From the NCBI GenBank assembly GCA_904063045.1, contig CAJFCJ010000024.1, positions 863,777 to 927,776 on the forward strand: a DNA stretch of 64,000 nt. The letters run 5' to 3'. The notes beneath the pieces were generated by a model that did not search any database, had not been told where the DNA came from, and worked only from the letters and a program-made list of their open reading frames with translations. This document shows, in pieces, positions 1 through 12,803 of this stretch. Position 1 is the first letter of the stretch. Every line of letters starts with the position of its first letter. Source of the DNA: Dimorphilus gyrociliatus. Its lineage: Eukaryota > Annelida > Polychaeta > Dinophilidae. The position numbers and the translations under genes were made by a program.

Positions 1-2
1 TC

Positions 3-107
3 AGTGATGAAGAAGTCTTCGATATAGTACAAAAAAATAATTTAGAAATTAACCTACTTAATTATTTATTTTCTTCAAAAGCCCTCTTTCAGCGTTCTTT
101 CAAGTAA
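3..107 (+). CDS. Possible C-terminal end of a gene entering from the left (partial)
   Basis: A frame open from the window edge runs 34 codons to a TAA at 105-107. The peptide starts SDEEVFDIVQKNN and ends LFQRSFK. It is acidic/polar then hydrophobic, which looks more like protein than the translated simple repeat common here. A canonical AATAAA lies 21 bases past the stop (128-133), where a 3' end would put it. No domain can be recognised in so short a piece. If real, the gene is tail-to-tail with the alpha-arrestin on the other strand. A 34-codon open frame can still occur by chance in such DNA. Confidence 0.3.
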   Translation, partial: SDEEVFDIVQKNNLEINLLNYLFSSKALFQRSFK

Positions 108-127
108 AAGGATAGGGATAACATCAG

Positions 128-133
128 AATAAA
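128..133 (+). promoter_or_regulatory. Candidate polyadenylation signal AATAAA
   Basis: AATAAA 21 bases downstream of the stop of the possible partial gene at 3-107. The hexamer is common in AT-rich DNA, so only its position gives it weight. Confidence 0.25.
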
Positions 134-317
134 TACATTTTAATGAAAATTTCGGTATAGTTTAATTGACCCAAAAATAAGAATAAACCTCGATACTGCA
201 AAATATAATATACACGGTATACTGTTTACTTGTATACATCCATTTATAAATTACACATAATTCATATATACTTTTATGAATTTACATGGAAAGTTTGAAA
301 TGTATGTTCAACTGAGC

Positions 318-2652
318 TTAGACAAAATAGGATATGTCAACCACTTCCGGTTCCGCGGGACTATCTTCAGCCGAAAATGGAGATTCTTGATTTAGTCCGA
401 TAGTTCCTATAACAATATCAGTATTTGTTGTAATCTTTTGCACTCTGTTCACAGTAACTTTAAACTTAAGAGTATAATATAAATCTATCAGACTGCAAGA
501 TTTTAATCCAGTTGGTGGTAAATCCAATGGGATTTTAATTTTCTCTTTCCATCTATCAGTAGATCTAGCTCTTACTTGACCTTTGCTAACCATAGCCAGT
601 GTCTTTCTTTCATGGAAGGTCTTTCCAGACTGGTCGTAATACCTGACATTCTAGGAAATATTTTAATAAATTTTTATTGTCCTTTCTAAATTGAAAAATC
701 TATTTATTCTCTTTTATTACTTGCATTAAAACTACTTTAGACCGTTTAGTACTTCTGCCGCTATTATTCTTAACTTCACCTTTGAAATGTATTGTCTCAC
801 CCGGGAGATAGCCAATCCGTTCTAAATACCAACTACAAACAATCTGTCCTAGTGTACAACACATGACAGTTTGATGCTCCTCACTATTCAATTCAACTGG
901 TGTCTAAAGAACAATAATTATTAATCAGATGTAGCAGTATTCAAGGAAATTGAATTAAGTTTCAGTTACCATCATTTTTGGCAGAGAATTCAAGTCAACA
1001 ACACTCGTTATTGTAATTCTCTTTTTAACAGTATGATTATGCTTCCAAGGCCTTTCAAGCTTTACCCTCGCCCAATATTCTATTCCGCCGTGTTCAGCCA
1101 AAAAAGTTGAAGGTAAAACGTTTGGTAATTGAATTCTAAAGGGATATTTATGTGTCCCGGATTGAACCAAAATTTCATTTTCCTTTTCCCCTAAATGTAT
1201 AGTATTTTTTCAATAAGAGATTAGTAATGTACAAGCAAGCTGCAGGAAATTAAATAATAGCAAAGAGGGCAATTAACTTTCCAGGCCTATTAAGTTTAGC
1301 CTACTTTATATTGGTTGCATGGCGACCGTTTTCCTTTATATATATTTTTTTATGTCTGTAAAAAAAAAATTCCCCTTCCAACTTTTTCCTTATAAATATT
1401 GTACAAACGAAATATCCTTATCAATAGCGTGCAGTGTAGGGAAAAGGCCTACAAATATTATACTCGCTGTATATTAAAATCTTTCGTGCTATAAGTTCAT
1501 ATATCATTTCTCTTCTTTTTTTTTTCCTATAAGAATTGAAATATATACGCTAGAAACTTATATTTAAGCATATTATATAAAGAGATATATACAGTATATA
1601 CAGAATACATGTACATTACTATACATCTCTTGCATGATATATATATATATGATAATTTAATATAGGAAATATCTTAGGAGCGTCTCCTAACAACCAATTC
1701 TTTTTTCCCATATTTCATAAATATAATTAAATTCTGTTAGACAAATGAAACAAAAACTTAATAATAGAAAGAGAAAAAAACAAGATAAAATTGATTTTTA
1801 TTCTTTTTCCTAATTGTTGTTATAATTTTAATAAATAGAGTTTGGTTCACAAAATATCGTTTATCTACTGCATTCTTACTCTAAAACGTAAAAATATTAT
1901 CTATATTCGTTTGTTTGTTGTAAGCCTATACAGGAGTAATTTTTCTACGTTTATAAATAGGTAAATAATTCTTGGTGTTTCTTTCATTAAAATCTTTTTT
2001 TAATAAAGGAATATAATACAAATTTATGCGATATCTTTGAAATTCTTTCAAATACTTTCAAAGAATTAACTGAAGAGAAAATTAACCTTGTTTGTATAGT
2101 ATTTGCCTCTGATTAAGGTAGTCTTCTTCAAGAACGAATGGATGCCTGGGTTGAGATCTCTGGGAAGAATCTGGTCGTGGCCATTTAACCTTGGCATAGC
2201 CGTATAATTCTAAAGTTAAGGCTATTGGAGAAAAAATAATAATCTTGAGGAGAAAAAGGAAAAGAAATATCCTAAATTATTGATCAAATTCTTTATTTTT
2301 CTGTCTTGGTCTAATTTCTCTTTATTTTTCTCTTTCTGTCTCTATCTCTCTCTCTTTTTCCTTCCATTCTTTCTGTCTATTTTTTGCTCCAATAATCTAT
2401 ATTTTCTATATCTCTCTCTAAATTTTTTCTGTCTCTATTATGCTCTCTCTCTCTCTTTCTCTGTTATCTTATTCTCATTATTTTTTTTTAATTGCTGAAG
2501 GAGAAGTGGCATTTGTTCTTATATAGTAAGGTATACTAACATTCTATGACGAGATCATCTAATAATTCACATATTACATTTCCGCTAACTTCTTCACCCT
2601 CTATGTAACTTGAATCGTTAAAATTTATGTAGAGTGATATTTCGTCCGCCAT
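318..2652 (-). CDS. Alpha-arrestin (arrestin domain-containing protein), 5 coding exons, 327 aa
   Basis: Coding exons on the minus strand: 2652-2541, 2221-2087, 1190-970, 903-721 and 650-318. They total 984 nt and phases match at all junctions. Alpha-arrestins are cytosolic adaptors linking membrane cargo to ubiquitin ligases and endocytosis. The N-terminal arrestin fold begins with YIEGEEVSGNV (residues 16-26), then LTLELYGYAKVKW (39-51), KYPFRIQLP and a DLNSLP strand near 148-153. The C-terminal fold starts at the Cys-Cys of MCCTLGQIVC, followed by ERIGYLPGETIHF. The start is the first in-frame ATG of exon 1. The exon 2 acceptor at 2222 is chosen because the closer AG at 2210 would create a stop at the junction. 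Intron 2 is 896 bp and introns 3 and 4 are 66 and 70 bp. No PPxY motif is seen in the short tail, unlike many vertebrate ARRDC proteins, so ligase recruitment may differ. The closest vertebrate group is probably ARRDC2/3-like, but that is inference. Confidence 0.88.
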
Positions 2653-2730
2653 TAGAAGCAGGTAGTGCTGAAAATATTTTTCAGCTTAGAAAAGCATATG
2701 AAGCCTTTATTTGCATTATTCTTACTTGAA

Positions 2731-2746
2731 TTGGCCTATAGGCCAA
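2731..2746. repeat. 16-bp perfect palindrome containing GGCC
   Basis: TTGGCCTATAGGCCAA reads the same on both strands. It lies 22 bp before an exact TAGGCCTA, one of 11 in the window. Confidence 0.6.
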
Positions 2747-4715
2747 AGAGTGAAAAAGGGTTTTACGGTAGGCCTATATATTTTTACATTCTTATTAATG
2801 GTTACAACTGCATCATCTCGGATGAATTGATGAATATTAATGAATAGAAAGATAGTTTTTTTTCTTATTAAGGGAAATATATAAGGAATAAGGATTTTTG
2901 CCTCTTTACAAGATGAAGCAACGTCTATTTCTATCCTGTCTATTCTCCCTTTGACCATTATACAGGCCGTATCCTTCCGTCCGAAATAGGCTTAAATAGT
3001 TCAAAGGTTTCGTTAAAGTTGCGAAATATTTAATACGAATTCTAAAGAGACTTAAAAGAATATTGAGAAGTCAAAGAAGGAGGAAAAGCAATGGCAGCAG
3101 AAGTAATAGGAAGAAAGCTGTGTCATCTGGAAACCTATTCGATTTAGTAATTCCTATGGAGTTTACCTTGTCTATAAAATGAAAATTACTGTCGATTTGT
3201 AAGATGTATATATACATATGGCATTATATACAACAAAACCAATATATCAATAAACATATACTATATTAATTAATGTTCTCTTAATCGATTTCTTGATATT
3301 TATGTGTTTTTCTTCTATCAACATGAAAATTTATTACCTTTACCTAATTATGAAATATTAATATTTAAGAATTTTATTACAGAAATTACTAATAATTACA
3401 TAATATTACTTTTAATACCGCAACATAAAAAGAAAGTTTACGAATACAATTTGATAGATATATAGAGGAGAGCGAACACGAAATATCGCCACAGATACCG
3501 CATAACTGTATACAACTATGTATTGGTATAGGGCTACTATCTTTTTTAAGCATACTCTATATCAAATTTTACAATTGATGACAATTACTTTTGAATTTTA
3601 GGCTTAACTTCTTTGTGTTTAAAGTTTTCTGTTTTTTTTTTGTTTTAAGCCGATCAAATGTAAAATTCTACTTTCATAGATAGATTGAAATAGGGAATAA
3701 GAAATATGATATTATATTAAAAAGAATAGAAATAACGTTGGTTAGAAAGCAAAAGAGAAGAAATGGAGGAAAGAATGTAACGGTTTTTTTAGAGTTTAAA
3801 AATAGACTTATCAACTAAAATAAATCTAGACAACTCGACGACTAATAAACGTCATCTTCTTTAGTTTTTTGTCAAGAGAGTATTTAAACATAAATTGAAA
3901 ATGGAATGTTTTCGTTCTAAATAATTTGTTTCTCTTGTAAATATGTTTAAGAATAAGAAGAACATGATAGAGATCATCGGTACAACAGAGAGCGACAGAG
4001 GAGCAGTACGAAAAGAGGAAGGTAAAAATATATAAAGATTTCATTTAGTATCAATATTTTTAGTATATAACAAAGGAAAAATAAGAAATTTCTATATTAC
4101 ATAATTATTTAATACTTAAAAAGATTCTTATTTAATTTACTAAACAATTGTTAATGGTATCTTCTTTTTCGTCCAACTTTTTTTTTATCTTTTCTCTTTT
4201 CTTTATCATGCTGTTTCTATATTTTCTTTTTTACATATCTTTCGCTTTTTGTTTGTTTGAACAATTGTAATGTTTGTTAGAGAAAGAGGAGGAAAAAAGA
4301 AACATTGTATTAGATATATTTTACTTAGTTTAACGTGTCAGATAAAGTAAATGAATGAAATAGGAGAAAAAGGGAAAAGTGAATGCAAAGTTGTAATAAT
4401 TATCTTAACTATTCCATTTCAGTTTTTTAACACAAGAATAATAAGATTTTGTTTAAAATGCAAAGATGATGAAAGTAAGTATAGATATATATATAGTATA
4501 TATTTCTTGGTTGATATTACGTAATAGGGGAATAGTTGATAGTTGTTATATATTTTTTTCATCTATTTCTCTATCATCTAAGGTCTCGTTATTTGCATTT
4601 ATCGAATGGCTTAATCAACGAGTTTATGGGTGAATTAGGAACGCTAATATACACTATTATTTTTCATATGTATTGTATATATACAGCATTTATGTACACT
4701 AAGGCTTATGTGCTG

Positions 4716-4747
4716 TATATATATATATGTGTGTGTGTGTATATATA
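4716..4747. repeat. Compound (TA)n(TG)n(TA)n microsatellite
   Basis: A run of TA units passes into about six TG units and back to TA. Simple repeat by inspection. Confidence 0.8.
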
Positions 4748-5132
4748 GTTTTCCTAATCATAATGATCAATTTAAAGATAATTTTTTATTTTGAATCATT
4801 GAGAGTTTTCAGGATATTACTTGCAAAGTTTAATACATTTTTATCGATTGAACAAAAATTAACGGTCATTAACAATACTAGATATGGCTAATTTGGTCGA
4901 AAGAAAATCATGTTCAACCAGTAAATTATTTGAAGACATGAAAACAAAGAAACGACAACAACCAGGTGCAATTTGCTTATATTTAACAAAATGTCTGCTA
5001 AAAGACGCCCTACATCAGCGCCGTCTAACAGTATAAAATTCTTACTGCAAAAATGCTATTTTGTAGTCTCGCAACGAACGCTCAACATATCATTTCCAAG
5101 CTCAACGGTTTTTAATATCCTGTATTACTCTC

Positions 5133-6364
5133 ATGCAGAATATGACAAACGTTACCGAAGCGGTATGGAATATGTCCGTTTTTAAAAAGACTCTTAAAAA
5201 GGAAGTTGTCGATACTTTTTATTCAATTTTCCTCATCGTCGGTTTTCTTGGGAATATGTTAGTGATATTAGCTATGGTTCGATTTGAGAAGTTTAGAAAC
5301 AAATCCATAGCGAATGGCTATATACTGAATTTGGCTTTCGCCGATATGCTTTTCATCCTTACAATGCCTTTTTTCATTGCTAGTACCAACAAACATTGGG
5401 TTATGAATAGTGCCTTATGTAAAATGGCGAATTTTGCTAAGGAATTGAATAAGTTTGCCAGCGTATTCACGCTGGTTGTATTGAGTTTCGATAGATATTT
5501 GGCTTCTTTTCCAGATAGGGAAGTGTAATGGAGTAATCGAAAATAATGATATATAGTCATTATGATAAAAAAACCAAAGGATTATTAATCGAACAAGCAA
5601 ACAAAAAAAGAAATAAAACATGCAAAAAAAAAAACAAAATCCGATCGGAAAACGAAATTTCTCTTCCATTTATTTATATTTAGTTTTGTAAAGAGGAAAG
5701 TAACAATTGTTTTCTTTGTTTCTTATTTATTTTTTCTTTTTTAACTAACTTTGTCATTGTTCTAGACCTCTTTTTCATCATTTCCTTCTCATTTAATTTT
5801 CACCTCTAACTCTACCATTTTCAACAGTTGCGTTTTTTCGTTTTCCCTTTTATTTCTCTGCCTTCTCTCCTTTTCTTTGCTTTTATAATTATTCTTTTAA
5901 TTTCATCCTTTAATTAAACCCTGCTTCTCAGCTTAATTATTTTGTATTAGGAGATGTTAATACTTGTAAAGAAAAGAAAATCACCGAAAATTGATGTCCA
6001 ATATCAATTTTATTAAAAATTTAGCGGAAATTTGCTTAATGCAAAGGTTAAATGTTTAATTTTTAGTAAAATTACATAATACGATCAGATTTATTAGCTT
6101 ATAGTAACACCTGTATTTAGAAATGTATATACCCCAGAGGATAGCAGGATATTGATATACAATAGGTTGTTTTATCGTACAAATTATATTTATATATTGG
6201 TATTGTCTTGTACGATTCGTTAATTTCTTTTAAGTGAATCTAATTTGGCAGAAAATTTAATAATAGAAGTCAAGTAGCAGTATAGTAATGCTATATGTAC
6301 AAATTTTACATAACAAATATACAGTATATGTATATTATATACCTGTACATGCAGTGTATATATT

Positions 6365-6402
<38 letters not shown>

Positions 6403-9400
6403 AATTTCATCTGGAGATGATCTCCCGAAAAAAACATATGCAATTAATAAGAAAACGAATTCACTTTTTTATCTGTAATGGGCTACACCTGCGCTCTAAA
6501 ATACCAACTTTATCTCTTTTCTGTATTCGTGTCAGTAGAACTAACTTTTATCTTAACAAATTCTTTTTACCTTTTTATGTTTTTTATTTTTACTAAGAAA
6601 ACAATTAGATTATATTTAATTTTCTATATCGGATTAAACTGATCATTAAACTTGATATTGGAGGGGGAGAGTAAGATGCATTTATAGATATGAAAATAGA
6701 GAAGGCATTACCCTAAATAGACAGTTGTTTACAAATATATCTATATATACTGTATATATATATATATATATATGAAAATTGAGGAATTTTTTGTTGAAAT
6801 TTTTTTACCCTGCTCTACTTAGCTATATATCACGGATTAATCGGTTAAAGAAAATAAATTATAACTCCTTATTGTGATTTTCTTACAAAGGTTGCACGGT
6901 TATTCTCTAGCACTATTTGATTCTGAGTTATTCATTACTGTATTTTAAGTTGAAATAACTTTAAGAGCAATTATAGGTCTTTTATATTATCATAAACAAG
7001 AGATTACCAATATTTTTTATATAGTCCTATAAAGTAAAATAGTAAAAAATAAAAAGAAACTATATTCAGCGGGATGTTTGCAGTAATAACAGAACATAAT
7101 TTGATTTATGTAGTTAGTACAGACAACCGTATGAGAATTCTGACTCTACATTCTTGCTTATCCAAATCCTAAATAAATACTAAACTTAAACGTGTTGTAT
7201 TCATATAGAATATATAATTTTTTTTAATTTAATAGTCGTTTATTTATGATTTCTATTCTATTTATTAATTATTTTTTGTATTTCGTGTAAATTCATGTTA
7301 ATTTAAGTAAGATTACGTAATCAATTAAATAAATTTATTTAGGATCTCTTTTTTAATTAAAGATTTATTTAACAAAGATTCCTGAAGTTTACTATGCCAT
7401 TACTAATACTCCTTCCACTTCATCTCGCCCCCTACCTGCTCCCTCATCTTTTTTTCCCCCCTCCCCCCCCACTCTCTCTCGCTCTTGCTTTCTCTTTTTC
7501 TCCTTTACCCTCTTATCAGCACAACTACTGTCTACATATTTTATTACGTAATTCTATTTCAACCTTGGATTTTGTTCTCGTAATCAAGATTCGTTTTGCT
7601 GTTCCTTTAGAATTCTATCTTGATTGATAAATTTTCCACTAGAATCCATGCAATTTGCTTCAATAACGCAGAGATAGTGTAAACAAATGATAAAATTGAA
7701 AACGTTTGATCTAGTGCCCTCTACTGGTAGACAAAACTTTATGTACCAAAAATATATATTTAAGGTTCAATTGAAAAGGTTAAAATATGTAAAATATCTC
7801 CAATTCACTTCCCTATTTGAACGATACAGAGGACACTTGAGGACACAAAGAGTTGGAGTTACAATCTGCATTATTATCTGGCTTTTAGCAGCTCTCTTAT
7901 CAAGTCCTTATCCTATTTTTGCAAACAGAAACTATTACAACAAGAGCGGAAGTTCCAACTGCAAAGTGAATTGGCCAGAGAATAGTACTTTTATATTCGA
8001 TGTAACACATGGGATATTACAAATGACTTGTGGATTTCTTGTACCAACCGCAATCATAATTATCTCATACATTCTACTCTTACAGAGAATTAGGAGAATG
8101 GCAAGAGTAAAATTAACATCCACTTTTCAAGCTCCAAATCGTAAAATGACGAGAATGGTCGTTGCTGTTGTACTTGCTTTTATAATACTTCACGCTCCAC
8201 ATTATATAGTAGAAATTATACAGATTGCAAAGAAAGTCGAACATCCTGATACTCAAAGACTTTCGGAGAGGTGGCAAGTAGTTGTCTTCATCTACGTGAA
8301 TCTAATATCTCAAATGTCTTTATACATCAATTCTGCACTTAATCCTGTCCTATACTTCCTTCTTAATGAAAACTTTAGTAAGTATTTCATTTTAATCATT
8401 AGATTTAATTTACTTTTAAACGCTATTCCCATTCTATTCTATTCCTAACAATAATTAATCACTAAGGAATAAGAATTGGGAAATAAGAACGTTAATTTTT
8501 CATTTATTTTATTGTTATTATCATTATTATTACCGTTGCGAGTAATTATTCGAATTATTCATGGGTAATCTAGTCTGAAGTAAAAAAAAAATAAGAAAAA
8601 AAAAAGAGACGCTCTTTACGACTTAAGAGGAATGAGTTTACGGGATAAAGAGAAATAAGAAAATAGCGGAAGGACAGAGGAATAAAAAAGAACGATAGAG
8701 AGACAGAGTGTGAGTGGGAGGGGGAAAGAAGTAGGGGGAGGCAGAAAGAGTGAAATAGTGGGATAGACAGAGAACAAGAAAAGAAGAGAGATATTGTTCT
8801 TTTTTTTGCTCCCTGATTAGATCTTTTCTCTTGTCAGTTAGATTAGATTCATTGCCGACAACTCGTATCTTCCTCTCCATCCAATCCTTATTCGACCTCA
8901 TAAGAGAGAAAGAGGCGTTTCGAACTTTGGTCCATTGCCACTTGATAAAATTATTAATGATCCTACGCCATATGATAAACTTTTATCTGCGCATGGGGGC
9001 GTTTTTTTAATACTGTGCCTATTTATCAAATAATCATTTTATAACTATTTTCTGCTCTATGACTACATGGGACGTCCCGCTATTATTCATATGGTAACCG
9101 TTTCTTCTCGCCTCGATTCACCCGATCCTGTAAAACGAGTGCAATATTGCCTTGTTAATGGAACCAAACGTACATATACTTTCTATATCAAAAGATATAT
9201 TAAGCGTTAACGTTTCTTTCAATATTGGCTATAAAATATGTTTCAATATAAAATAAAGCGGTCAATCTCTTTTCAGTTAACGAGCATAACTGGGCCAATA
9301 TAGGATGAATAAAAGATACGTTTTCTATTATCGAATGACGTTATATACACCAGTTTTCCTCTTTATACCTTTCAGCCTTACCTTTACACATCCATCTATA

Positions 9401-9978
9401 TCAAAAAGAAATAAGTATTGTACGTTTAGTGCATAAGCTGATGAAATGCAGGGTGTAAACAATATGCAGAAAGCTACACAAACAGGATAGCAGATTCTGT
9501 AGAATATTTCATATTCTATTCTCTTTTATAGATGCAACTAATAGCTTTCCATACAGTGTTTGTACACTTTTTTATTCATTTTTTCCCGCTTCCATACGCA
9601 GAACAGGAAAAAACAAAAAAAAAAGTATTAAAAAAAAAAATTACCATAATCCTTTTGATCTAACGTGTCACAGGAGTTGTCTTAATAAGCCTCTAAACCT
9701 TCGTACACCACAAACAAACTCTATTCCCGTCCATCTCCTATTTTTTTGCATTACTTCAATTTGATATTATTATCTCAGTTATATATTGTCTATTCTATAC
9801 TAGAATTAGTGGCATTAATATCTCTAGAATTTATGTTCTTTTCCTCTTTCACTCAATTCTTTTCTCTTTCGATTGAAGAGAAAAGAGAGGGAGAAAAGTT
9901 GATAATTGAGATAAAGATTAAAGCTATCAGGAGAGAACGTGAATGTCATCAAGAGAATAACGTATAATAATAAACTTA

Positions 9979-10010
<32 letters not shown>

Positions 10011-10499
10011 TGCTTGAAGAACATTTGCATGAAAAGTTCAGTTAAGACTCTCCTAAAAAAAAACAGAGTCAATATTTTCACTTGAATATTCGATTAAGCG
10101 TCATCCTCTCTCCTCTTTCACAAAGTACTTTTTTTTTCAACTTTACGTTTTTTTTTATAAAAAATAAAAACTCAATGGACAGAAAGGAATACGATCTTTT
10201 TCATTAATTGGCAATGCTTCTAGTAGGTTTTCCGCCTAATTAAATTGTTTTTGTATTCAATCGACAAAGGCTTTCTCGCTTTAATTTGCACGCAAACTTT
10301 TCTTTTAGTAGAGAAAATCTTTTCTTTTCATTATAATATTTAAGAAAATAAGAAACTTTAACTGTCTCTTTAGTTTTTTTAAGTATTTTTTCATGTTCAA
10401 TACGTTCATGTGTTCAGTATAAACTAAATTACGTTTCTTAAACAAAAGCCTTTAGACAGTCGATCTACGTGTTGTATAAATTTATACAGTATACACATA

Positions 10500-10536
<37 letters not shown>

Positions 10537-11961
10537 TATATATAGTACATTGTATATGTAGATAGATGCAATTTACCGGAAAAGCAGAAACGGATACAAA
10601 TGCCTCAGGTACATCAGGTTTTTTACGAGTGGTGCATGACAATCGTTTTAATGCAAACAAGATCATTGTTTCTCGTTTGTTTGTCACGTATACAACTATA
10701 CTAAAACCTAAGAGTTTTAAGTTTCACTCTGAATTCCGATGTTATAGAATATTTTTTTTTTAAGGTAAACTAAAAATGTATTTATGATATAGCGAGAAAT
10801 ATTTGAAGAGTATTAAAGAAAAATATGTCTATAAATCAGTAAAAATTGCAGATTAAGTATCTTATATTGATACATCTATATCCTAGTTGATTTTGCTATA
10901 TATTTCATTCTGACTTGTTTCCTTTTATTTTCTTCTTTTTACCTTATTAGCTCTTATTTTAACTTGTTCAAGAGGGTGGTTAAAGAGAAGAAGTAAAGAT
11001 TTAAGGAGAGTTCATTAAAGATAAAGGTCTGGGAGGTAAAGAAAAGTTTTCTTGTTTTTTCAGACTTTGCAAATTCCTCTTGTATTGGGGTTTAATAGTA
11101 ATAATTAAAAGTTGTTAGGCAATGACATAGATTTTGGAGTTAGTTTACTGTTAATTAATATGATTAGTAAGTATCTCTTTTCTCTTTTTATAGAATTAAG
11201 AGAAATTTCTCGTGACGATAGTTAGGAAAATTAATAAATTAGAGTAGAAGAAAAAAGAGAGGAAGGAAGCTTAATTTGTAAACAAAAAACACTACTGATT
11301 TATAAAATATCAATGAAATTATGGGCTATAAGTAGTGAAGAGCCCTCAATAGAATAAGACATTAACAAAAAAGGAAATTGAAGTGTTAAGGAGAGGAAAG
11401 GGAGCTACAACACCATCATTAAAACGGAACTATAATTTTTTTTCTTTATTTAGCAGGAAAACAGTTTCCGATTATATGATCACAAGCCCAAAAATTACTG
11501 ATAAAAAACACATGTCAAAAGCAATTAAGGTCACAGTGCAGTTTGTTTGATCATATTCCAGATTAGCCATGTCGGTTGCTATCGACCATTTCTTCATTAA
11601 TTTTTCATATGAGTCTCTAAAACTTATGTCACTTTTTTCTTATTCAAAAAGAGAATTATGGAAGGAAAAAAGCTGGTAAAATACGGAAATTATGACTGAA
11701 AGAGTGTATAAGAACATTTCTTATAGATACCGTTAAATGGTTCTTTTCCTACATGACAACAGAATAATGCTAAATGGAATTAAGTCTTTTTGAACTGTCA
11801 ATTATCTATAGGGAATATTGGTTTATTATTAGTCTTATTAGAGGTATTACAGTCGGTGGGAGAGAAAAGCAAGGTGAGCGAAGAAGAAAACAAACGAACA
11901 GAAAATTAAAGCAAAGTAAGGGGTGAATTCCCACTGAGTTGTGTGAAATGTGCAAGATAAG

Positions 11962-11994
<33 letters not shown>

Positions 11995-12770
11995 CAGCAT
12001 ATATATTTTATATAAAAGAGTAAAAAGGAAATGTTTTATATTCTTAAAAGACAGACAAACAATCTTTTACCTTTTAGTACAGTTAGCAAAGAGTGAAAAC
12101 TTGTTTAAACTGTTTTTTGTATGTAAATAAATAATATAGGATCATAAATATTAAACATGAAAAATTATGTTTATATTGTAGAGTATAAAGTATATAATGA
12201 AAAAAATGTATATTGTATAAAAAGGTATTTTTTACTGATGAGAATCGATGAATAACATCAATGTGCGCATCATAATTATACACTTGTGTATTTACGCTCG
12301 AGTAATTTAATGCATTTTCGACATGCATCACCTGATGAATAGACATTATAAGTGTTATATTTTATGAGCGAAGGTTATATATTATAAACATTTTATAAAG
12401 CTGTTATTGCGTGGTTTGTAATTTGTTTCCTTGTTATGTCAACGTAAGTGAAAAGTTCACCTATTCACCTATTCACCTATTAACCTCGGTTTATAGGCGT
12501 CTAACAAATATCTAGAATATGGTTTATATTAGTTTTGAGCGTTTTATTTGTATTTATTTAAGCGGTAGACATTTATTAATTTGTACAACCTAGTTTTGAT
12601 AAGAATAAGAGGAGAAAAATAGCAAATCTGGCAGAAAAGGTTAGAAAAGAGGCGTTAACCATTAATAGCGATTTCATATTCTGTAAAATGAAGTGTACAC
12701 AAGTAATATTGAAGGAAGGAGAAGGGGAGAAGTACAACATATATATATATATATATATATACAAAGAGAC

Positions 12771-12803
<33 letters not shown>

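Larger units (their letters stand above)
2653..5132. other. Intergenic region between divergent arrestin and GPCR genes
   Basis: No coding region can be supported. The region is AT-rich, with T-rich and A-rich low-complexity stretches and a mixed (TA)/(TG) microsatellite at 4716-4747. At 2731-2746 there is a perfect 16-bp palindrome, TTGGCCTATAGGCCAA, and a TAGGCCTA word at 2769-2776. It must contain the promoters of both flanking genes, but I see no clear TATA box at a known start. Confidence 0.6.
5525..7829 (+). other. GPCR intron 1 (2.3 kb)
   Basis: Donor GTAATG after a 2-nt partial codon; acceptor TACAG. No nested gene is seen. Contains (TA)17 at 6367-6400, a further AT tract near 6748-6772 and a C-rich block at 7456-7470. 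Confidence 0.7.

Noticed and set aside
2209-2211. Nearer splice acceptor for arrestin exon 2
   Set aside because: Joining exon 1 here creates a TAA. The acceptor before 2221 keeps the frame and restores the LTLELYG strand.
10566-10763. 65-codon frame inside GPCR intron 2
   Set aside because: Considered as an alternative exon, but GPCR exons 2 and 3 join in phase without it and the opposite strand is equally open.
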